A DNA stretch of 64,000 nucleotides from JBKEBQ01 sp047973225 (GCA_047973225.1 JBKEBQ010000040.1:11645-75644); one strand, 5' to 3'; numbered from the stretch's first letter, positions 8,721 through 17,842 are shown. A program made the numbers and translations. The notes: generated by a model not told the origin, from the sequence alone.

Positions 8721-9786
8721 TGTAAATTGGCGCACAGCGTTCCCTTTTGATAATACTATTATCACTATAAAGTGCGTACAGCTGTGCAGATTTTAATGCT
8801 AGTTTACGATCATATGCAGGTATTTGTGCGAATTTTGAGGCAATCGTAATATCGTTTTTAAGTAAAGCCAAATGGTGCTTTCCAATATCATTGAAGGCTA
8901 GAATTCGTAGATAGTTGATGGGCTTTGTATTGTCTACTTCACTTTTTTTTGTTTGCATTAAAAGATGTAAGATGGTTCTTCTAATCTTTGATGATGTATA
9001 TTTTTTAGAAGTACAACGTTTCACAAAATCATGATAAGAGTTGACATGGATTATTTGTTTTTTGAAGTGGTGTTCAATCCCTTCATCTACCATGAAAAAA
9101 GAAGATAGGGTTGAGGAAGGGGTCATAAGTAAAAAGGTTTTTAAATACGGAAAATACACCTCCATGGAGCTTGTCTGCAAATTTTTCATCGGTGTCGTAT
9201 GCTGGATGTCTTTTTTTTGATGCAAAGCTTCACGAATCGCAGAAGCACTAGCGATGTCGTGTTGGATATCCATTCCATGATAAGCATTGGTGCGCAAGAT
9301 AGTGTGTGCTTGCATACAACCTTTATATTGCAGATAGTTAATTGCTAAAATATCATTGGATTGCAGGTGTTTGTGGGTGTTGGCATAGGCTTTTGCATTG
9401 GATATGGTTTTATCAGAAGGTGTAAAACTTCGTTTGGCTAGTTGTTGTAAGCTGTGGATATCATTGGTTTCACTACCAAAAACAAAATCTTGTACTCGGG
9501 CGAGCTGCAGGATTTCCATAGCCGCTTTCGCAAAGTAGGTCGCACTTTGTGTGGCGTAGATAAAGGGCAGTTCAACAACCAAATCAACACCATGCAAAAC
9601 AGCGATGTTTGCCCGTTCCCATTTGTCACAAATGGAAGCCTCGCCACGTTGTACAAAGTTACCACTCATAACACAAACAAGCACATCGGGCTGCAACAAT
9701 TCTTTTACCTTTTGAATGTGATAGATATGTCCATTATGAAATGGATTGTACTCACACACAATGCCAACGATACGTTTTTTTTTCAT
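8698..9786 (-). CDS. tmcAL: tRNA(Met) cytidine acetate ligase
   Basis: A 362-residue TmcAL (YlbM family), which uses ATP and acetate to make N4-acetylcytidine at the wobble base of elongator tRNA-Met. N-terminal nucleotidyltransferase signatures: EYNPFHNGHIYHI (HxGH-type motif) and SGNFVQRGEASICDKWERA. The open frame extends far upstream without family resemblance, so I start at MKKKRIVG. B. subtilis TmcAL is about 415 residues, so this copy is somewhat short in its C-terminal half. No ribosome site is visible. The -10 box at 9793-9798 puts the transcript start on the ATG itself, suggesting a leaderless message. Divergent from the nucleotidyltransferase gene. Confidence 0.88.
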   Translation of the reverse strand: MKKKRIVGIVCEYNPFHNGHIYHIQKVKELLQPDVLVCVMSGNFVQRGEASICDKWERANIAVLHGVDLVVELPFIYATQSATYFAKAAMEILQLARVQDFVFGSETNDIHSLQQLAKRSFTPSDKTISNAKAYANTHKHLQSNDILAINYLQYKGCMQAHTILRTNAYHGMDIQHDIASASAIREALHQKKDIQHTTPMKNLQTSSMEVYFPYLKTFLLMTPSSTLSSFFMVDEGIEHHFKKQIIHVNSYHDFVKRCTSKKYTSSKIRRTILHLLMQTKKSEVDNTKPINYLRILAFNDIGKHHLALLKNDITIASKFAQIPAYDRKLALKSAQLYALYSDNSIIKRERCAPIYIKNKKDM

Positions 9787-9792
9787 GTGCAT

Positions 9793-9798
9793 ATTATA
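9793..9798 (-). promoter_or_regulatory. -10 box of tmcAL (leaderless candidate)
   Basis: TATAAT on the minus strand, six bases before the ATG at 9786-9784. The expected start point is the A of that ATG. The -35 region is weak. Confidence 0.5.
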
Positions 9799-9829
9799 CG
9801 TTATTTTTGTGTAAATAAGAATAAGAATA

Positions 9830-9838
9830 TGATAAAAT
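9830..9838 (+). promoter_or_regulatory. extended -10 promoter of the nucleotidyltransferase gene
   Basis: TGA-TAAAAT about 20 nt before the coding start, in the short divergent region shared with tmcAL. TTGTGT upstream is spaced too far (20 nt) to be a good -35. Confidence 0.45.
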
Positions 9839-9859
9839 AAACACAGTGAGGTTTTAAAA

Positions 9860-10774
9860 ATGAAAAAAACAAGTTTGGTAGTGTTAGCTGCAGGTATGGG
9901 TAGCCGATATGGTGGCTTAAAACAAATTGATGAAGTTGGACCTAATGGCGAGATTATTTTAGAGCTAAGCATTTTTGATGCAGTTCGTGCGGGTTTTGAT
10001 AAGGTCGTCTTTATTATCAAAGAAGAAATTGAAGATGCATTCAAACAAGCGATTGGGAATCGTGTAAGTGAACATGTAGAAGTTGCATATGTTTATCAAG
10101 ATTTACATGCTTTACCAGATGGATTTAAACCAGCGGAAGGTCGCGTGAAACCGTGGGGAACAGGGCATGCCTTATTATGTTGTAAAGGACAGGTTGATAC
10201 ACCTTTTGCAATTATTAACGCAGATGATTATTATGGTAGAGATGCATTTTTGAAGATGCACGAATTCTTAATTGCGGATTATGAGGAACATCAATATGCA
10301 ATGGTGGGGTATCGCTTGGAAAATACGGTAAGTGAATTTGGTAGTGTTTCGCGTGGTGTTTGTGAAGTGAAAAATGGAAAGTTAACCAATGTGGATGAAA
10401 TTTTGCGAATTGAAAAGCAAAAAGATAATATTGCTTATACCTTGGATTATGGAGAAACATGGATTGCTTTAGACAATGATCGTTTGGTTTCAATGAATAT
10501 GTGGGGATTTCAACCAAACTTTATCGATATGATGGAAGAAGATTTTATAAAGTTTTTACAAACGGAAACAAGAGACAATCCCATGAATTCGGAATTCTAT
10601 ATTCCCAAAGAAGTAGATAAAATGTTGAAAGCTAAAAAAATTGAGGTGTGTATGTTGTCTAGTGAAGATAAGTGGTATGGCATTACATATCAAGAAGATA
10701 AACCGATTGTGAAAGCAGGGATTGAAAAATTGATTCAAGAAGGTAAATATCCTGTTCCCTTATGGTCGAAATAA
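9860..10774 (+). CDS. sugar-phosphate nucleotidyltransferase family protein
   Basis: A 304-residue GT-A-fold nucleotidyltransferase. LVVLAAGMGSRYGGLKQ at the N-terminus is the nucleotide-binding signature, INADDYYG (about 115-122) carries the metal-binding Asp, and WGTGHALL is typical of NDP-sugar pyrophosphorylases. It should activate a sugar 1-phosphate with an NTP in the cytosol. The C-terminus lacks the left-handed helix of GlmU/GlgC. The exact sugar is not readable, and no neighbour names a pathway. A GTGAGG site precedes the start. Confidence 0.8.
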   Translation: MKKTSLVVLAAGMGSRYGGLKQIDEVGPNGEIILELSIFDAVRAGFDKVVFIIKEEIEDAFKQAIGNRVSEHVEVAYVYQDLHALPDGFKPAEGRVKPWGTGHALLCCKGQVDTPFAIINADDYYGRDAFLKMHEFLIADYEEHQYAMVGYRLENTVSEFGSVSRGVCEVKNGKLTNVDEILRIEKQKDNIAYTLDYGETWIALDNDRLVSMNMWGFQPNFIDMMEEDFIKFLQTETRDNPMNSEFYIPKEVDKMLKAKKIEVCMLSSEDKWYGITYQEDKPIVKAGIEKLIQEGKYPVPLWSK

Positions 10775-10807
10775 AAGGTTGAAACAAATATTTATCGTCA
10801 ATATTTA

Positions 10808-10836
10808 TTGACTTTGAGATATAGTTTCAATATAAT
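10808..10836 (+). promoter_or_regulatory. promoter of the yceD-rpmF operon
   Basis: TTGACT (10808-10813), 17 nt, TATAAT (10831-10836): near consensus. Confidence 0.8.
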
Positions 10837-10857
10837 AGATAGGCAGGCGATGAGAAG

Positions 10858-11379
10858 ATGATTATGAAATGGTCGAAAAAAGAAATACTAAATACCCAGG
10901 ATGATATCATTACATTTGATGAAATTGTGAGTTTTGAACAAGCAGTATTTTTAAAAAATCACCATGTTCGGGATGTCCAAGATATTCATATATCTGGTAC
11001 ATTGTGCTATAATCTTCAAAGTGATTTTGCAACATGTGATTTTGAAATCCAAGGAACTATGATACTTCCTTGTGCGATTACAAATGAGGATGTCACATAT
11101 CCTTTTTCGACAAAGGGAAGTGAAACCTTTGCATTTCATAAAGTTGAAGATCATGATGCAATCATTGAAGCAAAAGGTGATGTGATCGAACTCATGCCTA
11201 TTATTTTCCAGAATATTATGATGGAAGTTCCACTAAAAGTTGTCAAGGAAGACATCAAAGAATATCCAAAAGGTGATGGTTGGGAAGTAGTAAAAGAGAG
11301 TGATTATGAAAACCAAAAGAAACAGGAAGTGGATCCTCGTTTCGCAAAATTAAACGAGTTTAAAATCAAAGAGGATTAG
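10858..11379 (+). CDS. yceD: YceD/DUF177 family protein
   Basis: A 173-residue YceD-type protein, a family linked to 23S rRNA accumulation and almost always encoded directly before rpmF, as here (11 nt gap). The central part (HISGTLCYNLQSDFATCDFEIQGTM) is the beta-rich domain, with a single Cys in the position where family members carry a conserved Cys. The C-terminus ends with the family-type DPRFAKLNEF block. ATG 10858 or 10864 could start; both lie close to a weak GATGAGAAG site. Driven by the near-consensus promoter upstream. Confidence 0.87.
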   Translation: MIMKWSKKEILNTQDDIITFDEIVSFEQAVFLKNHHVRDVQDIHISGTLCYNLQSDFATCDFEIQGTMILPCAITNEDVTYPFSTKGSETFAFHKVEDHDAIIEAKGDVIELMPIIFQNIMMEVPLKVVKEDIKEYPKGDGWEVVKESDYENQKKQEVDPRFAKLNEFKIKED

Positions 11380-11390
11380 AGGAGGTAATT

Positions 11391-11567
11391 ATGGCAGTTC
11401 AACAAAGACGTGGTTCAAAGCATAGAAAAGCGAAAAGAAGAACACACTATAAACTAGCAGCGCCGGCGCTTACAAAGTGTCCTACCTGTGGAGAAGTTGT
11501 AAGACCACATAGAATGTGTAGTGAATGTGGAAACTACAATGGCAAACAAATAACAAATGTTCAATAA
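11391..11567 (+). CDS. rpmF: 50S ribosomal protein L32 (bL32)
   Basis: A 58-residue bL32. It begins MAVQQRRGSKHRKAKRRTHY and keeps all four zinc-ribbon cysteines (CPTC and CSEC, about 29-32 and 42-45), so this is the zinc-binding C+ form. A perfect GGAGG site lies just upstream. Co-transcribed with yceD and closed by a terminator at 11571. Confident from sequence alone. Confidence 0.97.
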   Translation: MAVQQRRGSKHRKAKRRTHYKLAAPALTKCPTCGEVVRPHRMCSECGNYNGKQITNVQ

Positions 11568-11570
11568 TTT

Positions 11571-11599
11571 AAAAAGTCGTCTACATTACGACTTTTTTT
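11571..11599 (+). terminator. intrinsic terminator after rpmF
   Basis: AAAAAGTCGT (11571-11580) pairs with ACGACTTTTT, loop of 7 nt, T-run. Confidence 0.9.
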
Positions 11600-11738
11600 G
11601 TTTTTGTTAACCAATGTTTTACGCGCTAGTACATACGCTACAATATTTGTTCTATGGAAAAGTATATAAATGTGGTAAGATATAGATATAGCGTATAGGG
11701 ATTACATATATCCTATGTTTTTATGTAAGGAGATGAAT

Positions 11739-12230
11739 ATGTTTCAAAAGGGTGATATTGTACTGTATCGACTCAATATATCAAGTATTTTCGATATAGA
11801 AAGGGTTGATGGAAAAAAATATTATGTTCTACATTCTTTAGAAGTTGATAATTGTACTTATAAAGTGCCAATTGAAAATGCATTTCATAGCATTGTTGAT
11901 TTTCCTAGTATAAAGCGTATGGAGGCGTTATTTACTGGTTTGAAAGATGTGGAGATTGTTTGTATAAAACGAACAATGGTAGACAAATGTTGCAAACCTA
12001 TTATTCATTCAATTGATTTACCAGCATGGTTGGGATTATTGAAATCACTTTATTATGATAAATGTGGTGCGCAAAAAGCGGGAAAAAAATTCCCAGAGAA
12101 ATCCAAATATTATTATGATTTCATTTTGCATCGTTTTGCGGCTATCTATTCTCATATGAAAGCGATTCATGTCGATGATTCAGCACACTATGTAGAGAAT
12201 GTTTTGAAAATGTCATGCGATAATTTGTGA
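11739..12230 (+). CDS. CarD-like transcriptional regulator
   Basis: A 163-residue protein. The N-terminus, MFQKGDIVLYRLNISSIFDIERVDGKKYYVL, matches the CarD/TRCF RNA-polymerase-interaction domain, followed by an alpha-helical tail. CarD/CdnL proteins bind the RNA polymerase beta subunit and stabilise open promoter complexes. The usual GxG(V)G loop of the first strand is replaced by LNISSI, so it is a diverged member. The frame opens at 11715, but AAGGAG at 11727-11732 fits ATG 11739. It stands alone between two terminator/promoter boundaries. Confidence 0.75.
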   Translation: MFQKGDIVLYRLNISSIFDIERVDGKKYYVLHSLEVDNCTYKVPIENAFHSIVDFPSIKRMEALFTGLKDVEIVCIKRTMVDKCCKPIIHSIDLPAWLGLLKSLYYDKCGAQKAGKKFPEKSKYYYDFILHRFAAIYSHMKAIHVDDSAHYVENVLKMSCDNL

Positions 12231-12267
12231 AATATTGAAATTAAGAAGAAACTCTCATATGTCTTTG

Positions 12268-12276
12268 TGCTATAAT
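12268..12276 (+). promoter_or_regulatory. extended -10 promoter of murT-gatD
   Basis: TGC-TATAAT, about 30 nt before murT. The -35 position reads GAAACT (weak). Confidence 0.6.
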
Positions 12277-12304
12277 AAGAAGACATTAATAGGAGTTTTT
12301 TTTT

Positions 12305-13615
12305 ATGCAGGTTAGATTGATTATATGCTTAGTACGAAGTCTTCGTTTCTTTTTGCAGTTGCTTGGAAGAGGCGGTTCTTTACCAGGGAATATTGCTTTA
12401 AAAATGGATCGTAATATTTTGAAAAAATTGATGTATGATGCGACGATAATTTTGGTGAGTGGTACGAATGGGAAAACATCTACAGCGAATATGATGTATG
12501 AAGTGATGAAAACAAAGTATCAGCGAGTTTTATGCAATCAGCGAGGTGATAACCTACTAGAGGGAATAGCTACACTCATCCTATCAAACACAAGTATGAA
12601 ATTGCATGTACAAGCAGATTGTATCGTTATGGAAGTCGATGAATTAAATGTTGAGCGTGTTATGCAGCAGATTCCTGTAAATCATGTTGTGATCAATAAT
12701 TTTTTTCGTGATCAATTGGATCGTGCTGGTGAAATGGAACGGGTTGTTTCACGAGTTGAAAGTAGTTTGAAAGGGTATACTGCTCATCTGTATTTGAATG
12801 CAAATGACCCAAGCGTCGTGCGACTTGCTTTAGTTAATGACAAAGCGCAGGTTCATTATTTCAGTGTAGCGAAAACCAAAGAAAGCACAAAGCAAAGTAG
12901 GGAAGCTAGTGAAGGGCGATTTTGTCCGCAATGTCATCACGAGCTTGTTTATGATTATTACCATTATTCGCATATTGGAAAGTTTCATTGCCCTGCGTGT
13001 GCGTTTGGCCATAATGAAATGTATATACAGGCCACAAATGTCAACATTAGTGAACATTGCTTTGAGGTACAAGGATTTCGTTTTTCACTTATTCAAGATG
13101 CGTTATATGCAGTATATAACAGTATTGCCGTTTTGAGTGTTGCCCAAAACTTACATATTCAAAACACAAGTGTTAATGAAGTATTTAATCGCTTTGAACT
13201 CAACGATGGAAGAATGGAAATTTTTGATATTGGAAGAGCATGTTTATTGAATCTTATAAAAAATCCAACGGGCGCAAATGAAGTGATGAAGTACATTATG
13301 CGTGATCAAGGCGATAAGGATATTGTGATTGTGCTAAATGATAATATTCAAGATGGAAGAGATGTTTCATGGATATGGGATGCACATTTTGAATTGCTTT
13401 TAGATAATAATACGAAAAATATTATTTGTGTAGGAACCAGGGCTTATGACATGGCATTGCGCATAAAGTATGGTGATTATCAAGGAAACATTGAGGTTAT
13501 AGAAGATATGGATAAGGCCATTAAGCAGTTAAAACTATACGCTCATCATGCTTATGTAATGGCGACGTATACAGCACTTCAAACCATGCGTACGGTATTG
13601 AGGAGGAATGCATGA
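12305..13615 (+). CDS. murT: lipid II isoglutaminyl synthase, MurT subunit
   Basis: A 436-residue Mur-ligase-fold protein. SGTNGKTST (about 53-61) is the P-loop. The middle domain contains a zinc ribbon (CPQCHHEL and CPACAFG, about 207-235), and the C-terminal DUF1727 domain follows. With GatD it amidates the alpha-carboxyl of D-Glu in the lipid II stem peptide, using ATP and ammonia from glutamine, at the inner membrane face. The small hydrophobic N-terminal helix fits membrane proximity. TGA overlaps the start of gatD, as expected for a two-subunit enzyme. Confidence 0.93.
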   Translation: MQVRLIICLVRSLRFFLQLLGRGGSLPGNIALKMDRNILKKLMYDATIILVSGTNGKTSTANMMYEVMKTKYQRVLCNQRGDNLLEGIATLILSNTSMKLHVQADCIVMEVDELNVERVMQQIPVNHVVINNFFRDQLDRAGEMERVVSRVESSLKGYTAHLYLNANDPSVVRLALVNDKAQVHYFSVAKTKESTKQSREASEGRFCPQCHHELVYDYYHYSHIGKFHCPACAFGHNEMYIQATNVNISEHCFEVQGFRFSLIQDALYAVYNSIAVLSVAQNLHIQNTSVNEVFNRFELNDGRMEIFDIGRACLLNLIKNPTGANEVMKYIMRDQGDKDIVIVLNDNIQDGRDVSWIWDAHFELLLDNNTKNIICVGTRAYDMALRIKYGDYQGNIEVIEDMDKAIKQLKLYAHHAYVMATYTALQTMRTVLRRNA

Positions 13616-14343
13616 TGAAATTACGAATTTTATGGATGTATCATAATATTATGGATTTATATGGTGATCATGGAAATATACAGGTGTTAAAAAGGCGTTG
13701 TCAAAAGCGTCATATTGAAGTCATCGTGGATACCTGTGCAATTGGCGAAACAAAGTCAATGAAAAAATATGATTTATTATTTATTGGTGGTGGTGCGGAT
13801 CATGAACAGCGCTTATTACATAAAGATTTATTGCAGCGCAAAACAGATATTTTACAAGCTAATCAAGAAGGGATGTTTATTCTTTTGGTGTGTGGAGGAT
13901 TTCAATTTTTTGGACAATACTATATTGATGCAACAGGAAAAAAAATGGAAGGACTTAAATTTTTTGATTATTACACGCAAAACAATCAAGAGGTTGGGCG
14001 CTGTATTGGAAATATTGTTATTGAAGCAAATCTGGATGGTGAAATCATGGAGGTAGTCGGTTTTGAAAATCACGGCGGCCAGACAAAAAATGTGAAAACA
14101 CCATTTGGAAAGGTCATAAAAGGACATGGGAATATTTTCCAAGGGGAATACGAAGGTTTTTATAACGGAAAAGTATTGGCTACTTATATTCATGGGCCTT
14201 TGCTTCCTAAAAACCCGAAAGTTGCAGATTTTGTGATTCGAAAAGCGCTCGTTCGAAATTATGGGAATGTAGAGCTAATCGCATTGGATGATACATTAGA
14301 GTATCAGGCACAGAAAATCATGATCCAAAGGACTTGTTCGTGA
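13615..14343 (+). CDS. gatD: lipid II isoglutaminyl synthase, GatD glutaminase subunit
   Basis: A 242-residue class-I-type glutamine amidotransferase that supplies ammonia to MurT. LFIGGGADHEQ is the early loop, LLVCGGFQFFGQYY carries the nucleophile Cys (about residue 93), and YIHGPLLPKNP holds the catalytic His. Two ATGs (13612 and 13615) follow AGGAGG at 13601-13606. The second gives better spacing. The gene overlaps the murT stop. No terminator is obvious, and about 240 nt of AT-rich DNA follow. Confidence 0.92.
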   Translation: MKLRILWMYHNIMDLYGDHGNIQVLKRRCQKRHIEVIVDTCAIGETKSMKKYDLLFIGGGADHEQRLLHKDLLQRKTDILQANQEGMFILLVCGGFQFFGQYYIDATGKKMEGLKFFDYYTQNNQEVGRCIGNIVIEANLDGEIMEVVGFENHGGQTKNVKTPFGKVIKGHGNIFQGEYEGFYNGKVLATYIHGPLLPKNPKVADFVIRKALVRNYGNVELIALDDTLEYQAQKIMIQRTCS

Positions 14344-14502
14344 TGTTTTTAAAAAGTTTTATTTCACATTGCATCTGCTTTTCTAATTTATGAAGTGTGT
14401 ATGTATTAGCGAGTCATCTTTTATTTAAAAGGTATGACATTGATTCCTTTTTACGTGCATTATATTTTCAATCACTCACCAAAAATTGTATGATGAATAG
14501 CA

Positions 14503-14516
14503 TGAAAGCGCTTGTT
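14503..14516 (+). promoter_or_regulatory. cre-like site before the bacteriocin gene
   Basis: TGAAAGCGCTTGTT contains the AAGCGCTT core of CcpA sites; the 3' half is imperfect (GTT instead of xCA). It lies about 65 nt before the bacteriocin start. The rest of 14344-14582 shows nothing else I can support. Confidence 0.35.
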
Positions 14517-14582
14517 TTTTTCTATGCTAGAGTGTAAGTGGATATATATCTATGTATGTTGTAAAGGAAAGGAGTGGAGATG

Positions 14583-14894
14583 ATGAAAAAGTTGATAGTG
14601 TCATGCTTATTGTTTGCGGGTGTCGTATCCATTGGTTTTGCGAATGCATCGAAAGTAGAAGCCGCACAGACAACGGTGAAATACGGTGCATCATGGAGTT
14701 ATGGTAGCTATCTTGTTTGGAACGGAAAAGTCGGATATTCTAATGTCGCTAGTTCACACAGATGGCATGCAAGCACTGTGATCATGAATGGTATATCGGA
14801 TTATTCTGGTGCCACAAGACCCTATAAAGATGCACGAGCGAAAAGACGTTCGGGTTATTGGGAAACTGTATACTGTTACTACAGCATCTGGTAA
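14583..14894 (+). CDS. lactococcin 972 family bacteriocin precursor
   Basis: A 103-residue secreted precursor with a Sec signal peptide (residues 1 to about 28, ending KVEAA) and a mature part of about 75 residues. The mature part is rich in aromatic, Gly and Ser residues (WSYGSYLVWNGKVGYSN, SSHRWHAST, YWETVYCYYSIW), the pattern of the lactococcin 972 family. The founding peptide binds lipid II and blocks septum formation. The next two genes are the membrane protein and ABC ATPase classically paired with this family, which strengthens the call. ATGs at 14580 and 14583 are both possible; AAAGGAG at 14568-14574 fits 14583 best. Confidence 0.8.
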   Translation: MKKLIVSCLLFAGVVSIGFANASKVEAAQTTVKYGASWSYGSYLVWNGKVGYSNVASSHRWHASTVIMNGISDYSGATRPYKDARAKRRSGYWETVYCYYSIW

Positions 14895-14967
14895 CATGCG
14901 CTAGATAAAAGGGTGTTTAGTTTTCTTTCTATAAACATCCTTTTATGATTAGGAAAGGATACGGATT

Positions 14968-17208
14968 ATGAAGAAAATTTTACGATTGAATGTCATGGTC
15001 ATTGTTGTTTTAACGACATTTTTAACCTATATAAGTTATAAAACAGCAGATTCTACTGCATGGAGAACTTGGGGTAGTAACCAAAATGCTAAGACAATAC
15101 ATGTGAGAAATACAAATTTATCCAATGCGCAGTTGTATACAATTCTAACAGGTGCAGCTAAAGAGAATAAAGTTAATATCGTGAAATCTAATATAGATTT
15201 TGATGAAAAGGATATGCTTATTATCAAGTCGGTTTTTATCGGAAAAGATGAAGCGTTATATAATCCCTCTGCACTGCTGAAGGGGGATGCTATAACGATA
15301 GAAAATACCGAAAGGAATATGTGTATAGCTACGCAAAATCAAAAATGTGAAGGACAACTTTTCGATTTTTTAAATGATGATAATATTGAAATATGGACAT
15401 TAAAAAAGTTATATGCGTCAGGGAAAACATTAGAGGGTGATTACAGCATTAGAGCTATGGATGTGAATGCTATAGATGCTTATATACAACAGCTATCTCA
15501 AAATCTTAATATATCGGAAAAAGAGCTATTGGCACAGAAAAATTTCACGATTCATGTGGAGGTGCCTTTAGAAAAAATTTCTATGATTGTATTATTGATG
15601 AGTTATCTAACCTTTGCGGTGTTATGTATTTTTTATGCATTTAACAATTCGAAAAAAATAGGTGTCATGAAATTGCACGGATATCATAATGCGGCTATTT
15701 GGAAGGAATTGATCGCTTCTATAATCATAGATTTAATCTTAATGGCCTCTGTTACTTTCTTTATTCTTTGCTTGGCACTTAGTAATTTAAATCGTGATTT
15801 TATCTTTTCTCTTGTTAAAATGATGATCCTATCACTTTTTATTTTATTAATAGCATCAGGAAGTATTTATTTTATTATCAAGAAAAATAAAATTGGTGAT
15901 TTAATCAAAAGTAAAACGACGAATAAACCGTTACTATTGATAAACTATTCAGTGAAGTTCATAATTGAGGTTTTGTTATTATCATTAATTGTTATTTTTT
16001 CATTTTCAGTAAAGGATATTGAGTATAATAATAGATTAATCAAAACATGGGATAAAAATGGGGATTGGGCAGTTCTTCAACAAATTCTTATGGGTGATGA
16101 CTATGCTTCTTTTATTGAAGGAGATACAAAGCTAGATGAGGATTTTGCGCAGTTGTATGATTATCTTGATAATGAAAAAGGGATCTACACGCTTTTTGAA
16201 ACCATAAAACCACATCCCTTATTTAAAACGGAATATAATGCTGAAACGAAAACGTACGGATATGTGTCTTATTTTAACCCGAAACTTGTGCCAAAGAATT
16301 TAGAGTTTGATAACTTCCAAGTGAATTGCAATTATTTTGCATATTTTCCGTTGTATGATCTTGATGGTGAAAAAATTATGATTGATAATCAGACAAGCGA
16401 TCGTTTAATTTTAATTCCAGAGTCGAAAATGGAAGATGCAGCTATGTTTAAACACGTTTATGAAGCTTATACAATTAATAAAATGGAATCATATGAGCGA
16501 AAAAAAGGTGAGGGCAATACACAGATAGCGCAAGTGCATGTAAAAACAATGATTTATCAAGATAATGTTGAAGGATACTTCACATTTACATCTGACAAGA
16601 ATGGCAAAGATGTAAATGTGCAAGCGCCAGTGTTTGATGTTTTAACAACAAATAATGCAACATTATTAGAAAAATCTTCCATAAGGCAAACTGGATTGCA
16701 TTCTTTGATGAAGGTAAACGTAAAGAATCGATCTTCCGAAGCGTTTAATAAAGAAATGGCTTTAGTATTAAAACGGCTTAATTTAGCAGATAATGAGGTT
16801 AAATTTATCAAAATCCGTGAAATATTTGCTTTAGAAATAATGGATATAAGGGAAAAATCGCTGCAAGTCATGGGATCATTGATGCTTGTTTTAATTGCTG
16901 AAATTTTCTTAAATGCCAACTTAACAAAATTGTTGATTGATAGAAATAGGAAAAAATATGCTATTGAAAAATTAAATGGTTTAAAGTTATTTGATCAATA
17001 TAAAAAACTTATCTTCGGTCATATTGTTTTCCATAGTATAGTTTCTGGACTTGTGATATTTACAGTACCTAAAATAGTTCATATGGGGCTAACATCATTA
17101 ACCATTATGATGGTTTTGGCTTTTGTTGCGTTGGATATGGTATTGACGGTTTTATTATTACAAATCTTGAACAGGAAAAATTTAATACGCATCGTGAAGG
17201 GAGATTAA
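14968..17208 (+). CDS. bacteriocin-associated integral membrane protein (DUF1430-like)
   Basis: A 746-residue permease-like protein. One N-terminal TM (about 8-25) is followed by an outside domain, four TMs (about 205-227, 245-270, 278-303, 322-347), a large outside domain (about 350-630) and three TMs (about 633-654, 679-702, 707-731). This fits the membrane partner of lactococcin-972-type loci, thought to give export or self-immunity with the ATPase. An AGGAAAGGA site precedes the start. Its stop is 1 nt from the ATPase start. Codon use and AT content resemble the neighbours. Whether it exports or protects cannot be read from the sequence. Confidence 0.8.
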   Translation: MKKILRLNVMVIVVLTTFLTYISYKTADSTAWRTWGSNQNAKTIHVRNTNLSNAQLYTILTGAAKENKVNIVKSNIDFDEKDMLIIKSVFIGKDEALYNPSALLKGDAITIENTERNMCIATQNQKCEGQLFDFLNDDNIEIWTLKKLYASGKTLEGDYSIRAMDVNAIDAYIQQLSQNLNISEKELLAQKNFTIHVEVPLEKISMIVLLMSYLTFAVLCIFYAFNNSKKIGVMKLHGYHNAAIWKELIASIIIDLILMASVTFFILCLALSNLNRDFIFSLVKMMILSLFILLIASGSIYFIIKKNKIGDLIKSKTTNKPLLLINYSVKFIIEVLLLSLIVIFSFSVKDIEYNNRLIKTWDKNGDWAVLQQILMGDDYASFIEGDTKLDEDFAQLYDYLDNEKGIYTLFETIKPHPLFKTEYNAETKTYGYVSYFNPKLVPKNLEFDNFQVNCNYFAYFPLYDLDGEKIMIDNQTSDRLILIPESKMEDAAMFKHVYEAYTINKMESYERKKGEGNTQIAQVHVKTMIYQDNVEGYFTFTSDKNGKDVNVQAPVFDVLTTNNATLLEKSSIRQTGLHSLMKVNVKNRSSEAFNKEMALVLKRLNLADNEVKFIKIREIFALEIMDIREKSLQVMGSLMLVLIAEIFLNANLTKLLIDRNRKKYAIEKLNGLKLFDQYKKLIFGHIVFHSIVSGLVIFTVPKIVHMGLTSLTIMMVLAFVALDMVLTVLLLQILNRKNLIRIVKGD

Positions 17209-17209
17209 T

Positions 17210-17842
17210 ATGAGTGTTCTAAAATTAGCGGGAATAACGAAAAGGTTTGGTAAAAAAACTGTTTTGAACAATTTTTCCATGGAATTAGAAAAAGGTGAAA
17301 TTTTGGCAATTACAGGTGCCTCAGGTAAAGGGAAAACGACATTATTGAATATTATTGGCTTGTTGGAAAAAGCAGATGCAGGTGAACTTACAATTTTAAG
17401 GTATAAAAAGCTTCATCCAAATGCTAAGCAAGCGCAAAAAGTAATTCGCGAACAAATTGGATATTTATTTCAAAATTATGCACTTATTGACAATGAAACG
17501 GTTGAGGATAATTTAAAAATAGGGTTATATTATGTTCCAAATAAAAAAACACATAAGAAAAAAATGGCAAAAGTTTTAGAGGATGTTGGTTTGGCTGGAT
17601 ATGAGAAGCGAAAAATTTTTGAATTATCAGGTGGTGAACAACAGCGTGTTGCTATAGCAAGGGTGATGCTAAAGCCTTCATCTATTATTTTAGCGGATGA
17701 ACCGACGGGATCATTAGATGCTGAAAATAGGGAATTGGTAATGAAATTATTATTTGATTTAAGAGATAGTGGAAAATCTATTCTTATTGTTACGCACGAT
17801 AGTTATATAATAAAGCAGTGTGATCGATTTTTAAGGCTATAA
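17210..17842 (+). CDS. ABC transporter ATP-binding protein (lactococcin 972 group)
   Basis: A 210-residue ABC ATPase of the MacB/LolD-like type. Walker A GASGKGKT (36-43), Q-loop LFQNYALI (about 86-93), signature LSGGEQQR (about 138-145), Walker B IILADEPTGSLD, and switch THD near the end. It pairs with the preceding membrane protein to form the bacteriocin-associated transporter. GGGAG before ATG 17210 supports the start. Intact in every motif, unlike the remnant at 7009-7161. Confidence 0.92.
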   Translation: MSVLKLAGITKRFGKKTVLNNFSMELEKGEILAITGASGKGKTTLLNIIGLLEKADAGELTILRYKKLHPNAKQAQKVIREQIGYLFQNYALIDNETVEDNLKIGLYYVPNKKTHKKKMAKVLEDVGLAGYEKRKIFELSGGEQQRVAIARVMLKPSSIILADEPTGSLDAENRELVMKLLFDLRDSGKSILIVTHDSYIIKQCDRFLRL

